The notes beneath the pieces were generated by a model. It saw only the letters and a program-made list of their open reading frames with translations, had not been told where the DNA came from and made no database searches. A program made the translations under genes and the position numbers. Of a stretch of 64,000 nucleotides of DNA, positions 40,022 through 51,721 are shown piece by piece. Position 1 is the stretch's first letter; each line of letters begins with the position of its first letter. Source of the DNA: Prorocentrum cordatum (Eukaryota > Sar > Dinophyceae > Prorocentrales > Prorocentraceae); the NCBI GenBank assembly GCA_963575745.1, contig CAUYUJ010000958.1, positions 359,501 to 423,500 of the forward strand, given 5' to 3'.

Positions 40022-40065
40022 CTCGTCGTCCTCGTCGTCGTCTTCGTCGTCGTCGTCGTTCCAGC
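39945..40065. repeat. (CGT)n array
   Basis: CGT triplets with CGCCG and GTTGCC interruptions; low-complexity translations only. Confidence 0.9.
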
Positions 40066-40267
40066 GCGTGCCCGACAGGTACGTCGTCGTGCTGATCCCG
40101 CGGAGAACCGAGCAAGTTGCCGAAGGGCTCCCTCAGGGGTGGGTGGCCGCGGCGGCGGCGGGCTTGTGCCACACTGGCGACGGGCATTTTTTTGAGCCCA
40201 CTGACTTTCAAAGCCTCCGAAGATAGAGGATAAGAGTCTCGGCCTCCCACATGCGCTTGGGGCAGAT

Positions 40268-40426
40268 GGGTCGGAGGATCGCGCCGCATCGCCGATCCAT
40301 TGGCGATGCGGCTCGATGTCGAGCCCGATCTTCTCAACGCTGGCATCGCCGATGCATCGCCGACGTCGCCGACGCATCGCCGATACATCGGCGTTGCATT
40401 GGCGATGCGGCGCGATCCTTCGACCC
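40268..40426. mobile_element. foldback element 2 with 26-bp terminal inverted repeats
   Basis: The left end GGGTCGGAGGATCGCGCCGC(ATCGCC) and the inverse of the right end GGGTCGAAGGATCGCGCCGC(ATCGCC) differ at one position. Inside, CATCGCCGAT and GCCGACGC words repeat, and a second 11-bp stem, GCCGCATCGCC/GGCGATGCGGC, is nested at the left. No convincing target duplication is seen. It is MITE-like. Confidence 0.68.
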
Positions 40427-41521
40427 CATCTACTCGGACCCCATCCGGGAGGCCTCTAATCGAGGGTAAAAGAGGTTTCTGCTTCTCACGTTCTGAGCCT
40501 TTTCGGGCCTTCTGGGGGCTCGCCACGGTTGGGGTCCCCTCGAGGTTCTGGCCAGAGAGCAACCACCCTGGAGATGTCCACGGGCCGATGTTCGCGGGAG
40601 GGGGACGCAGGCCTCCAACTGACCGAAGACACAAAGGTGGATGTGTCGGAGGTTGATCGACCTCTTACCCTGACACGTCGATTAGCATATTGGCTGTTTT
40701 CGGTTCGCTACAGGGCGTCGCGGCCGTCATTTTTGCGGGTCCAGGTCCGTTGGTTTCGGTCCTAGGCCGTTTTCACTAAAGGGTGGTTTTTTAAAGGGAG
40801 GTTTGTCCACCGCCGAAGGTGCTTCGCAATCTTCAGCTCCAGAGGCCACCTCTGGCCCCCGCGGCCGTCAGGAAACATCTCTGGCCTGGCCCCCGCGGCC
40901 GCTAGAAAACGACCCTGGGCGAGAAAACCAGCCCTGGGGAAGCGTGGATCGAGAGGGCTTGGAGGCCCACGAGTGGACACGGTCGATCCGCCAGAGGTCT
41001 TGGGCGATGTCTGTTCGTTCGTCCCGTCCAGAGCCCCAGCGCTTTCGCGCATCGACCCGCTTCGTGGAGTCCCCCGCCCCCCGCAGCAGCGGGGTCGGGA
41101 GCTCTGGTCGTGGCCTCGCCACGGCGCCGTTGCCTCCTCGCTGCCCCGGACGCCGGGGGCTCACGGGGCCTTTTTGTTCGGGGGAGCGAGGCTTCGTCGT
41201 CTCGGCGCCCGGCGGAGGCCTGCGGAAGCCGAGGAGAAGCCAGAGCAGCTCCCCGTCGGTCTGGGGACGAGGCAGCCGGTGCCGGGCGTCGGGGTCCGGA
41301 GGTGGCGGGGGCACGGGAGACGGCGCGGGCCTGGACGGGAGCTTCCTGCAGGCTCGTGGTATGAGCTCCCGGGGGTGCAGGTGCCCGGGAAGCCTCCGAG
41401 GCTGCTATCGGATCCCGGCGGCTCCCTGGCCCTTTGGCCCTCGGTTCCCGGGCGCCCAGGCGCGTCTTCCCAGGTTCTCGGGTTCCAGGGCCTCGGCTCT
41501 GGAGCCCAAGGGCGGTTTGCT
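40427..41521. other. no gene recognised
   Basis: GC-rich unique sequence. Open frames overlap in most phases from 40800 to 41540 because AT-rich stops are rare. No domain is recognised. Confidence 0.45.
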
Positions 41522-41780
41522 GTGTGATGCCATGCTATGACATGCTATGCTACAACTGCACCTAGGGCATGCTACAACTTGTACCACCAACCGCTTATTG
41601 TGCTGCTATGCTGTGCACTGCATTGCCAGCTTATACACTGTAGTGTAATGCTTTGCTATGACGTGGAATGCAATGCTAGTCGGTGCAACGCCACGCATTG
41701 ATAAGCCATGCTATGCTCTGCGCTACGTTACTTTTCATGTCATTGCATTGCTCCTTGTGGCGTCGTTGGCGCATACCGTT
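41522..41780. repeat. ATGCTATGC-type degenerate repeat
   Basis: Loosely repeated words ATGCTATGAC, ATGCTATGCT, GCTATGCTGTGC, TGCTTTGCTATG and CATTGCATTGC. It resembles the GCATGGCATGG stretch at 8945-9045. Confidence 0.6.
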
Positions 41781-42149
41781 AGCAGAATCGCTACCCTCAT
41801 TTTGGGACGCTCCGAGTTAATGTTTTTTTGTTTTGCGTGTTGAAGGGTTTTTGGTGGCGCATTGCAACCCGGCAAGGCCCAAGAATCTGTCAAGACAGTC
41901 CCCATGAGTTCTCCAAGGCGGGCCACGGGGTATCCGAGGCATCTGCGAGACGAACAATTATGGCCGTCCAATAGGATGTTGCATGCGCACCTTGTCGACT
42001 ATGGTTCCATACGCGCTGTGCAGATATACCTGACTTGTGCAAGCTGCAAGTGTTGTAATTACACCATGACCTGCGTGTATGTTTGGGCTCATGTCCCGTT
42101 TTCTTCGTCTCTCCCCCTTACATCTTCGTTTCCCTTCGCGTGATCATAT
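41781..42149. other. no feature recognised
   Basis: Moderate-GC unique sequence between the ATGCTATGC repeat and composite repeat copy 2. Confidence 0.45.
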
Positions 42150-43015
42150 GATGAATCGCTTCGCTAATTCCGCCCGCCCATATTGCGCACCGCGGTCGAA
42201 TGGCCGAGTGGTCGTCGTCAGTGCGCCTCTTGGGGGCTTCTTGAGGGCCTCGTGGGGTTCTCTTCGGGCCTCTCGGGGGCATCTTTTTGGGCCTCTTGGG
42301 GCCTCTCAGTGCCTCTTTGGGGCTTCGTGAGGGCTTCTTGGGTGCTTCCATGGGACCTTTGCGCGTAGAGCTCGAAATGTCCGTTCGGGTCCCCCGTCTG
42401 GGCCCGCTCCTGGAGCCGTCTTGGGAGCCTCTTCGGCCATCTTGGAGGCCTCTGGGGCTGTCTTGGGGTCCTCTGGGGCTGTTTTGGGTGCTCTTGGAGG
42501 TCTCTTGGGCTGTGCTGGGGCGATCCTGGAAGCCTCTTGGGCAGTCTTGGGGCGCTGGTGAACCCTCAAGGCGAGAATACCGAAAACCTTCAAACTCTGC
42601 AGCAAAATCACTACTTTCAGCCTTTGTGGGACCTCTTGGGAGGCCCCTTGGAGGCCTCTGGGGGCGTCTTGCAGGCGATTTGGGTTGTCTGGAGGCGCTT
42701 TTGAGCCGTCTCGGGCAATGTTGTGCTCTCTTGGAGGCCACCGGAAGCGCTCCTGGAGCACTCTTGGGAGCCTGCTGGGACTTGGCTGGGACCTGCCCAG
42801 GACCTTGCCGGGACCTTGCTGCCAGGACTTGATTGCCAGGACCTTGCCGGGACTTGCCGGGACCTTGCCAGGACCTTGCCGGGATTTGCCATTACTTTGC
42901 CAGGGTACTTTTCGTCCAGGGACCCCCAGGGGCGGCCCCGCGCGCGCGAACTAGGTTATTGTGAACCAGTCACCGGATCTTAGCACACCATTGGCCCGTT
43001 GGGCCGGCGAATCAG
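42150..43015 (+). repeat. composite repeat C, copy 2
   Basis: The entry motif GAATCGCTTCGCTAATTCCG is followed by about 700 bp of degenerate CTTGGGGCCTCT/TCTTGGGGC words with GGACCTTGCCGGGACTTGCC repeats near the end (42800-42900). The exit module holds TACTTTTCGTCCAGGGACCC, GCGCGCGCGAACTAG, ATCTTAGCACACC and TTGGCCCGTTGGGCCGGCGA. Confidence 0.82.
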
Positions 43016-44137
43016 TGTTCCTGCGGCTTTTTCTCATGGATGATGCACTTGTGGGAAGGCAGGTGGATGCTTGCGTTCTCGCTCCCTCGCCTCCTCAAAC
43101 TACATCCTGTGGACTAGGATGCTTCATATGCGCTTTGTCCTGGAACGGTTCCTGCGCTTCCCCACTGCTCCGTGCCTGCTCCTCGCTCCGCATGTGTCTA
43201 TAGTGTGTGCGTCCCGTATGTCATGGGTTCCAGAGGCTCACGCCATTCCGCCGACCGCTTCCCCTCGTGTCGCGAGTAGATACTGGTTCGTCCTCTTTTT
43301 CCTCCGCGTCTGTAGCGGGCATTTTCTTTGGCCACTTGGAGGCCGTCGGGGCGGGCGGCCTCTTGGAAGCGCTGTAGGAGGCTCATGAGACCTTTTCGGG
43401 CCCCTCTGGGTGCGTCATGGGAGCCTCTTGGGCCGTCTGGCTTTCTGTGTACGTCCCGTATGTTATCTGACATACCGTTCCAGCAATGCATTTATGTAGG
43501 CCTCTCGGGCCGGCTCCAGCATTTGTGCATGTGCAGTTTGCCATGGCATAGAGCGGCCTTGGACCAATTGGTATGAGACTCGGCGGCGATGGCAGGGTTC
43601 TTGTAGTATCTGTGGATTGGTCTCGCCAGTGATCAATTCGTCCACAGACCTTGTGCTTTGCATTCCAAGGCTTTCCGTTGACTTGCCAAGTTTACGCGGG
43701 CGAATCCAAGGAGTCCTCTGAAGTGTTGGATTCGCCACAATTCTGTTAACCGCCTGCTGCGATGGTCTGCACAGTCCCGCGCCTCCTGAGGCTCGGCCGA
43801 GCCAACGTCCGTGCCAATGTTCGCATCGTGGAGTGCGCCCTGCACTACTTCCCCTTCGACAAGGACGTACTGTCAATGGAGGCCTCTCGCCGCGTTTCCC
43901 CTCCCACACTGCCAGGGGACGCATTTTTTTGCTTCATATGCACAGTCCAGTGTTTCGCGTGTTGGCTCGCCTGTTGCAGCCCTCGCGTGGCTCTGGGCTT
44001 GCCCGATTCGATGGAGCACACGTATCGTAGAAGCCGTCCTGATGAAGCCTACTCCGCTTAGCCCCGCTCACTTCGGGCTCCGTTTCGCGCAGCCCTGGGC
44101 TCTTACTTCTTCTGGCATATCAGCTTCGCTCACTTAT
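43016..44137. other. no gene recognised
   Basis: Moderate-GC sequence with one further short CTTGGAGGCC/TCTTGGGCC patch (43330-43440). Frames near 43463-43924 (minus) and 43762-44061 (plus) are of modest length and lack domains, so neither is called. Confidence 0.45.
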
Positions 44138-44530
44138 TAATCGCTTCGCTCATTCCGCCGGCCCTGGAGCGCTATTTGGGGCCTCGTGGGGCCGTTTTGG
44201 GGGCTTCTTGGGGGCTTCTTGGGAGCGTCTTGGGGCTCCTTGGCGGCGTATTGGGCTCCCCTGGGGCCTCTTGGGGGGCTCTTGGGGGCCCCTTGGGGCG
44301 GGAGGGGGGGTAGTCGTTGGCAGCCCCCCCCTTGGAGGCCACGATCCTCGTGAGGGGTGGTGAAAAATAGCCTCCCCCCTGGGGATCGCCCAGGGGTCAG
44401 CCGGGGATCGGCCGGGGTACTTTTCGTCCAGGGCCCCCCAGGGGCCGCCCCGCGCGCGCGAACTAGAAGTATTGTTAAGTAGTTACCCGAGATCTCAGCA
44501 CGCCTCTGGCCCGTTGGGCCGGCGAATTCT
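44138..44530 (+). repeat. composite repeat C, copy 3
   Basis: The entry motif TAATCGCTTCGCTCATTCCG, a short CTTGGGGGC array, then the exit module (TACTTTTCGTCCAGGGCCCC, GCGCGCGCGAACTAGAAG, ATCTCAGCACGCC, CTGGCCCGTTGGGCCGGCGA). The array is shorter than in copies 1 and 2, so the ends are conserved while the middle varies in length. Confidence 0.82.
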
Positions 44531-45014
44531 TGTTGCCCCTACTTTGAATCTATACAGCGAGGAACTCCCAGGAGTTGCACCCGAATCAATTGTGGTACAA
44601 ATAAAGCCGAGAGCTGTGAGGGTAGTAGTTTTTTTGTTCGAGTGCCCGATTTTTCGCGGCACCAGGCCGTTCGTCAGGAGTTTGAGGAAGAAGGCTGTGG
44701 CCGCAGGATGCATCCTGCTACCTTGCATGCTGCTGCTGACGTGCCACACACACGCACACACTCAAAATCCCCATGCTAAGAAACCTGGCCCACCCCTCCC
44801 TGTCAACCTCCTTCAAGGCCTCCCCCCCTCCCCCCCCCCACCCCTCAGGCCTCGCGGGGTGGGGTCGCCGCGATGGCGGCCGCCTGTCGGCGCCACCCTC
44901 GCTCGGCCGCGGCGGCGGCGGCCGCGGCGCTGCCTCGGCGGCGCGCAGAGGGGGGCGACCGACGTCGACGACAAGGACGTCGTCCGTCGTCGACCCAGCT
45001 GAGGGGGGGCGACC

Positions 45015-45017
<3 letters not shown>
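44531..45017. other. no gene recognised
   Basis: Unique sequence, then GC-rich. Open frames on both strands from about 44770 pass into the CGT array and are not supported. Confidence 0.45.
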
Positions 45018-45045
<28 letters not shown>

Positions 45046-45085
45046 GTCCTCGTCGTCGTCGTCGTCGCTGTCGTCCTCGTCGTTC
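45018..45085. repeat. (CGT)n array
   Basis: CGT triplets with two short CCTCGT/GCTGTC interruptions. Confidence 0.9.
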
Positions 45086-46735
45086 CTCGCGCCACGAAAC
45101 GATCGCAGTGGAAGGTTCCTGGCCACTGGCGGCCTCGGGGGGCCGCCGCTGGGCCTCGGGGCTGCCACGCAACGACCCAGGATGTGCAGAGTCCGCCTCG
45201 GGGAAGTGGTGGAGATTTTCGGGGGCCCATTCTGCCAGAGCATCGCGGCACGGCGTCGGGGGTCCGGGCAGGACGTTTCTGAGTTTCTGTTTTGCCATCG
45301 CAGCACTTCCTGCCTTCCAAAGAATCCTGTTAGGAGGTTTCCGATCCCTTCTAGGCTATCTCAGCCCTTTCGCGCTGCCCCCGAGCCAAATCCGCCCAAG
45401 CCCAGTCCAGGACCGCTCCTGGGGTTCTTTTTGGTCCGTTTTTCGAGTTGCGTCTAGCCGTGGTGTAAGGGTCCCCGCGGCAGACCCAGATTGGCACACA
45501 AAAACATCCCCCGACGTCTTCTTCCTCCACCTCGCCCTGCCCTTCGGCTGCAATTCCTGAGAGGGTGGGTGCAACGCCAGAGTTCAACCTCTCTGCCCTT
45601 TGGGTGCTTCCAGGTGTGCATCCACCCTTTTCCGGCCCATACACCCGCATTATTTTGGGGCCCGATGTGGCTTGACCAGCATGTCTTGAGGTCACGCCTG
45701 CGAAGACCTCCGAAGTGACCTGCCTTTCGCCTGGCGGGGCAAGGACCGGGATAAAAGCCGCTGCAGAGCTTTCCGGAGCGCTCTCAGAGCGTTCCAGAGC
45801 GCTCTGGAACTGCCCGCGGCGCCCTGTCCGATCTCGTCCCAGTCCTTGCCTGGCCTCGCCTCGTCGTTTGTACTCCGCAGCGTTGCCCCCCTCGGCGTGC
45901 CGCCAGCTGCTGGCGGCCCTCGCCCTCCTGGCGGCGGGCCCGCGCCCGCCCCCGCGGGCGCTCTCGCCCACGACCCCGGCGCCCGTGCAGCAGGCGCTCG
46001 CGGCGCTGGTGGCCGCGGTAGGCTCCGCCCCTGCGCCCGGCGGCGGCGGCGGCGGCGCGTACGCGGCCGGCGGCGGGGCGGCGCGGCGCACGGCCGTCGA
46101 GCGCGCCGCGGCTGCCCACAGGGGAGGAAGAGAGGCCCACATCTCCGAGGATTAGTTTTTGAGCCCAGCCGATCTTTGGCTTCTGGAGATTGCTATTGGG
46201 CCCAGGACCCTCGAAACGGGACCTGGGACGAACAGCCACTCTTGTGGAAACGGTCGGGACCTCTGGGGCCGCGCACCGAAAAAAGTCATATCGTCGCATT
46301 TCTGCGGACAGGGTGGGGTGGACGCCAGCGTTTTCGTTCCGGAGTTCTTCGGGCGTCTCTGGGGGTCCCCCCGGCAGAGGCTGAACGCAGCTCGAAGCAC
46401 CGCCCAGGATGAGCCCTGGCGTCCTTCCTTGCCGTCGCTGCATGTGGCGGTCTCGTCCAGCGCGGGGGAGGAGGAGGAGGATTTTTTGCTCCAAACACCA
46501 GCACTCCTCGCGGCGATGCGTGGTGAATGTATCTTCTGGTGAGTTGTCGTCTTATCACAACGAGAGGTGCCGTGCCGATTTTGCGTGGAATATCTTGATG
46601 CTGGATGCAAGCTGTTAGCCAGGAGCCCGCGCACAATATTACATGTAACTTGAACTTGTAATCGATGTGTGAAGCTATTTAATTGTGCATCGATACTCGT
46701 CGACATTGGGACTGGTGTTGGATCTAGACTGGGGG
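45086..46735. other. no gene recognised
   Basis: GC-rich sequence with GGCGGCGGC runs near 46040-46080 and several overlapping open frames. None has a recognisable motif or a clear advantage over its neighbours. Confidence 0.4.
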
Positions 46736-47754
46736 CAGGAGGAAGAGGAAGATGATGATGAGGAGGAGGAGGAGGAGGAGGAGGAGGAGGAGAAGGAGGA
46801 GGGGGATGAGGAGGAGGAGGAGGAGGACAAGGAGGAGGAGGACGAGGAGGAGGACGAGGAGGAGGAGGAGGAGGAGGAGGAGGAGGAGGAGGAGGAGAGG
46901 CGGGGGAGGGGGAGGGGGAGGGCGCGGGGGAGGGGAGGGGGAGGGGGAGAGGGAAGGGCGAGGAGGAGGAGGCGGAGGAGGAGGAGGAGGAGGAGGAGGA
47001 GGCGGAGGAGGAGGAGGAGGAGGAGGCGGAGGAGGCGGAGGACGAGAGGAGGAGGAGGAGGAGGAGGAGGAGGAGGAGGAGGAGGAGGAGGAGAAGGAGG
47101 AGGAGGAGGAAGAGGAGGAGGAGGAGGAGGAGGAGGAGGAGGAGAGGAGGAGGAGGAGGAGGAGGAGGCGGAGGAGGAGGAGGAGGAGGAGGAGGAGGAG
47201 GAGGAGGAGGAGGAGGAGGAGGAGGAGGAGGAGGAGGAGGAGGAGGAGGAGGAGGAGGAGGAGGGGGGGGAGGGGGAGGGGAGGGGGAGGGGGAGGGGGA
47301 GGGGAGGAGGAGGAGGAGGAGGAGGAGGAGGAGGAGGAGGAGGAGGAGGAGGAGGAGGAGGAGGAGGAGGAGGAGGAGGAGGAGGAGGAGGAGGAGGAGG
47401 AGGAGAGGAGGAGGAGGAGGAGAGGAGGAGGAGGAGGAGGAGGAGGAGGAGGAGGAGGAGGAGGAGGAGAGGAGGCGGAGGAGGAGGAGGAGGAGGAGAG
47501 GAGGAGGAGGAGGGAGGCGGAGGAGGAGGAGGAGGAGGAGGAGAGGAGGAGGAGGAGGAGGAGGAGGAGGGGAGGGGAGGAGGAGGAGGAGGAGGAGGAG
47601 GAGGAGGAGAGGAGGAGGAGGGGAGGAGGAGGAGGAGGAGGAGGAGAGGAGGAGGAGGAGGAGGAGGAGGAGGAGGAGGAGGAGGAGGAGGAGGAGGAGG
47701 AGGAGGAGGAGGAGGAGGAGGAGGAGGAGGAGGAGGAGGAGGAGGAGGAGGATG
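46736..47754 (+). repeat. 1-kb (GGA)n array
   Basis: About 1.0 kb of GGA with rare GGC, GGGG and GAC variants; the + strand is nearly all purine. Stop-free frames hundreds of codons long on both strands are artefacts. Confidence 0.97.
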
Positions 47755-49112
47755 AATAAGAAGATGAAGAAGAAGAAAAATAATAATAATAAGAAGAAGA
47801 AGAAGAGGACGAGGAAGAAGAATAATAATAATAAGAATAATACTAATAAGAATAATAATAAGAAGAAGAATAATAATACGAAGAATAAGAAGAATAATAA
47901 TAATAAGAATAAGAATAATAAGAAGAATAATAAGAAGGATGAGAATAATAATAAGCAGAATAATACGAATAATAATAAGAGTAATAAGAAGAATAATACG
48001 AAGACGAAGACAAATAAGAAGAAGAATCATAATAATAAGAATAAGAAGAAGAATACTAAGAAGAAGACTAATAAGAAGAAGAAGTAGAATAATAAGAAGA
48101 AGAAGAAGACGAATAAGAAGAATAAGAATAATAATAAGACGTAGAAGAAGAAGAAGAAGAATAAGCAGAATAATAAGAATAAGACGAAGAATAAGAAGAA
48201 TAATAATAATATTCAGAAGAATAATAATAATAAGAAGAAGAAGAAGCAGAAGAAGAAGAAGAATAATAAGAAGAATAATAAGAAGACGAATACGAAGAAT
48301 AAGAAGACGAATAAGAAGAAGAATAAGAATAATAATACGAAGAAGAAGAAGAATAATAAGAATAATAAGAATAATAATAATAATAAGAAGAATAAGAAGA
48401 AGCAGAAAAAGAAGAAGAAGAAGAATAATAATAAGAAGAATAATAGGAAGACGACGACGACGAAGAAGAAGAAGAAGAAGAAGAAGACGAAGAAGAATAA
48501 GAAGAAGAAGAAGAAGAAGGAGAAGAAGAATACGAATAAGAGAAGACGAAGAAGAAGAATAATAATAAGAATAATAAGAAGAATAATAATAATAATATGA
48601 AGAATAAGAAGACGAATAAGAAGAAGAATAAGCAGAATAAGAAGAAGAATAAGAAGCATAAGAAAACGAAGAAGAAGAATAATAAGAAGAATAAGAAGAA
48701 TAATAATAAGAATAAGACGAAGAAGAATAATAATAAGAAGATGAATAAGAATAATAAGAAGAATAATAAGAATAATAAGCATAATAAAAAAAATAATAAT
48801 AAGAAGAATAATAATAATAAGAAGAAGAATAATAATAACAAGAAGAAGAAGCAGAAGAATAATAATTTGAATAATAAGAATAATAATAAGAATAAGAAGA
48901 ATAAGAATAATAATAATAATAAGAAGAAGAATAAGAAGATTACGAAGAAGAATAAGGAATAAGAAGAATAATAAGAAGAAGAGGAATAATAATAAGAATA
49001 CGAAGAAGAATAAGAATAAGAATAATAATAAGAAGAAGAATAATAATAAGAATAATAATAAGAAGAAGAAGAAGAAGAATAAGAAGAAGAAGAATAATAA
49101 TAAGAAGAAAAA
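47755..49112 (+). repeat. 1.36-kb (AAG/AAT)n array
   Basis: Intermixed AAG and AAT triplets with scattered ACG, GAC and CAG. Cytosine is nearly absent on the + strand. It follows the GGA array with no gap and is itself followed by a short GGA run (49113-49145). Confidence 0.97.
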
Positions 49113-49145
49113 GAAGAGGAGGAGGAGGAGGAGGAGGAGGAGGGG

Positions 49146-50000
49146 AGGACCAGATCGTCACCCGGATCGAGAGGGGCGCATGTTCACTTGGGGTCGCGAA
49201 GCGGCGCCAGCGGGGCATTCGGCTTGGGAGGCGTCTGCGATCTGCGGACAGACTGTGGGGGGGTGGTCCCCAGGCCAGGCGGTTCCGAGGGTTCCCGCCG
49301 TTTTCGGCGTCTGGGCCCACCCCCGAACCCTGGGCCCGTCTGGGGGAGAGCCTCCCGGCCAGGGTGTTCTCTCGGGTGCTGCTAGAAGTGCCCCTGGGTC
49401 GAGGTGTCCCCAGGATATCCAAGGAGGCCCCCACGGCCTACGGAGCACCCCTCGCGAGTCACAGAGGCCCCAAGGGCTCCCGGATTGAACGCAAAAGCTG
49501 GGGGCACCTTGTGCCAGGGGCACCTTTAGCAACCCCCGACCTATATATCCTCAGGACTCCTTTCGGCGACTACAGTGGGTGTGGTTACGCCGGGATGTGA
49601 TTGGCGATCGGCGCCGTCGGGGCTCATACGGGGGTGTTGATGAGCCCCCTCGGGGTGCGGCGGAGATCTCGGTCGAGGGCTTCGCCCGCCCCACCGCGGG
49701 CGCGGGTTGCAGACCACGCCCTGTGCGGACCACGCCCCCCGGAGTCGTCGACCCCCTCCCTCGTGCCAGAGAAGGCTGCGCTGGAGAACGCCCTGCCGCG
49801 GCCCGTGTCCTGGAAGCGCGGGGACCTGGCCCTGCTCGATCGGGAGGCCCTCGGCCACGCCCCAGACCCCCGGTGGGCGGCGCGAAGGGAAGGTCGCGGC
49901 GGCGGCTCCTCGGTCTTGGCCTCTTCCACGGACTCGTCTCGGGCCCCGCGGGGCCATCAGATAGCGACCCGCGATGGGGTGAGGGGGGGAAACACGAAAG
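49146..50000. other. no gene recognised
   Basis: GC-rich unique sequence with overlapping frames on both strands; nothing recognisable. Confidence 0.45.
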
Positions 50001-50065
50001 AGGAGGAGGAGGAGGAGGAGGAGGAGGAGGAGGAGGAGGAGGAGGAGGAGGAGGAGGAGGAGGAG
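50001..50065. repeat. (GGA)n array
   Basis: Uninterrupted GGA triplets. Confidence 0.95.
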
Positions 50066-50104
50066 CCGGTATTCTTTAGAAGCTTCTCTGCGCTGTCGAA
50101 GCAA

Positions 50105-50394
50105 ATACGCCAAACAATCGAAGCAAACATGTCAAACAATTATCATTATAATATCACCATCATCATTATCATTAGCTTTGTCATTGTCGTTATCATCAAC
50201 ATTATCATTATCATTTTCAGATACATGCGATCTTATAATTAGTGATTTCAAAACTCATACCATTATTGTTGTTATTAATATCATTAATATCACATCGAAT
50301 ATGTATAATATTGTTATGATTGTCGTTCATATGATTAGCATCATTATTGCTGTTATCGCTAATTGTGATATATTGTATCATAACGTTCCCTATT
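50105..50394. repeat. AT-rich (ATC/ATT)n degenerate array
   Basis: ATTATCATTATC-like triplets decay into an AT-rich region that contrasts with the GC-rich flanks. Confidence 0.75.
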
Positions 50395-50510
50395 TCCAGA
50401 GTTGTGACTCCAGTACCCCAGGCTGTAGGCCCACAGCCCCGGGCCGTGCAAACCGCGAAGCTGTCGAACCGCGGCCCCGGGCGGTGGACCCGCGCTCCAG
50501 GCGGTCCGTA
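50395..50510 (+). repeat. palindromic ~20-mer family G, locus 1
   Basis: Successive short palindromes: AGTTGTGACTCCAGTACCCC, AGGCTGTAGGCCCACAGCCC, CGCGAAGCTGTCGAACCGCG and GGCGGTGGACCCGCGCTCC. They match the style of the units at 51940-52075 and 59880-59965. Confidence 0.6.
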
Positions 50511-50519
50511 CCTCGCTCT

Positions 50520-50720
50520 GTTCTTCCTTCCTTCCTCCTCCTCCTCCCCCTTGTCATCCTCATCATCACCATAGTCTTCACCATCCTCCCTTCATCGTGT
50601 TCCATATCCTCCTTCCTCCTCGTCCTCCTCTTCTCCCGCCCCCTCCTGCACCTCCTTTTTCCCCTCCTCCTCCTCCTCCTCCTCTTCTTTTTCCTCCTCC
50701 TCCTCCTCCTCCTCCTTATC
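50520..50720. repeat. TCC-rich tract
   Basis: Pyrimidine-rich with several TCC runs and a central TCATCATCACCAT stretch. Confidence 0.8.
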
Positions 50721-51515
50721 CCCCATCCCCCCGGGAGGGGTGGATGGAAGCGAACGCCGCCTCTTGCGGGGGAGGAGGAGGATGAGGAGGAAAAGGAGGA
50801 GGAGGAGGAACCGCAGCAGCTCGATAGCTGTTTGGGCTCATGGATCCTCAGGAGCTGCTGGCCATCGCCGAGCGGGCCCTCGGCGAGCGCCCCGTTGGGG
50901 GCCCCGCTCCCCCTGCCGCCTTGCACTGGGCCCGGAAATGGGCGGGTTCCAGGCGGCGCCGCCAACCTGGCGGGGTGGGATGAAAGCAGAGAGCGCACTA
51001 CGAGAAGGAGGAGGAGGAGGAGGAGGAGGAGGAGGAGGAGGAGGAGGAGGAGGAGGAGGAGGAGGAGGAGGAGGATTTGATGACTTTTTGCTTCCATTAA
51101 ATAAATATTGACGCCGCGGCAACACTTCGCCGACCCCGGGTTTAAGGTTACAGCTCTGATTATCAGGACCAGCGTTTTCCACGCCAGGGGCAGGGATTTC
51201 TCCGGGTTGCCTGCCACAGAGGCGCGTCGGAATCCCAAACAATGATTCTCAAGGCAACGCTGTTCCCAAATGCGACGTCCGAAGGGGCCAATTGGCGCGT
51301 GCGCCGGCCACCTGCGAAGACAAGTCTTGGCCTTGAGAACGGGTTTTTGTTTTTCCTGGGCCTGCGCTTGGAAAGCCCGATTTGGGCAGATTGGACGGCG
51401 GTTCGCTAGGGCAGCGCTAGAGGTTTTTCGCACGACGGTCCACGTGCACCAGCCGCCATAGAAACGCATCGGATTCGCAAGAACCAGTTCTCAAGGCCAG
51501 CTTTTTTTGCTTCAC
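50721..51515. other. no gene recognised, contains (GGA)n
   Basis: A GGA array lies at 51005-51075. The remainder is unique GC-rich sequence without a supported frame. Confidence 0.5.
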
Positions 51516-51589
51516 TAAACCGACGTCGACGTCGTCGTCGTCGTCGTCGTCGTCGTCGACGTCGTCGTCGTCGTCGTCGTCGCGGTCGA

Positions 51590-51631
<42 letters not shown>

Positions 51632-51685
51632 CGTCGACGTCGTCGTCGTCGTCGTCGTCGTCGACGTCGACGTCGTCGACGTCGA

Positions 51686-51721
<36 letters not shown>

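Noticed and set aside
43463-44061. Possible small genes on either strand (about 150 and 100 codons)
   Set aside because: No domain, no repeat of the peptide elsewhere, and the strands compete; nothing favours either.
44773-46500. Overlapping 150-260-codon frames in GC-rich DNA
   Set aside because: In GC-rich sequence stop codons are rare. All frames are similarly open and low in complexity, and none has a recognisable motif.
46685-48030. Stop-free frames of 300-450 codons on both strands (poly-Glu, Gly, Arg, Ser, Pro, Leu)
   Set aside because: They are translations of GGA and AAG/AAT arrays that lack stop codons by composition; no non-repeat sequence is included.
49146-50100. Open frames in both strands flanking the polypurine tract
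   Set aside because: They overlap each other antisense, carry no motifs and run into GGA arrays.
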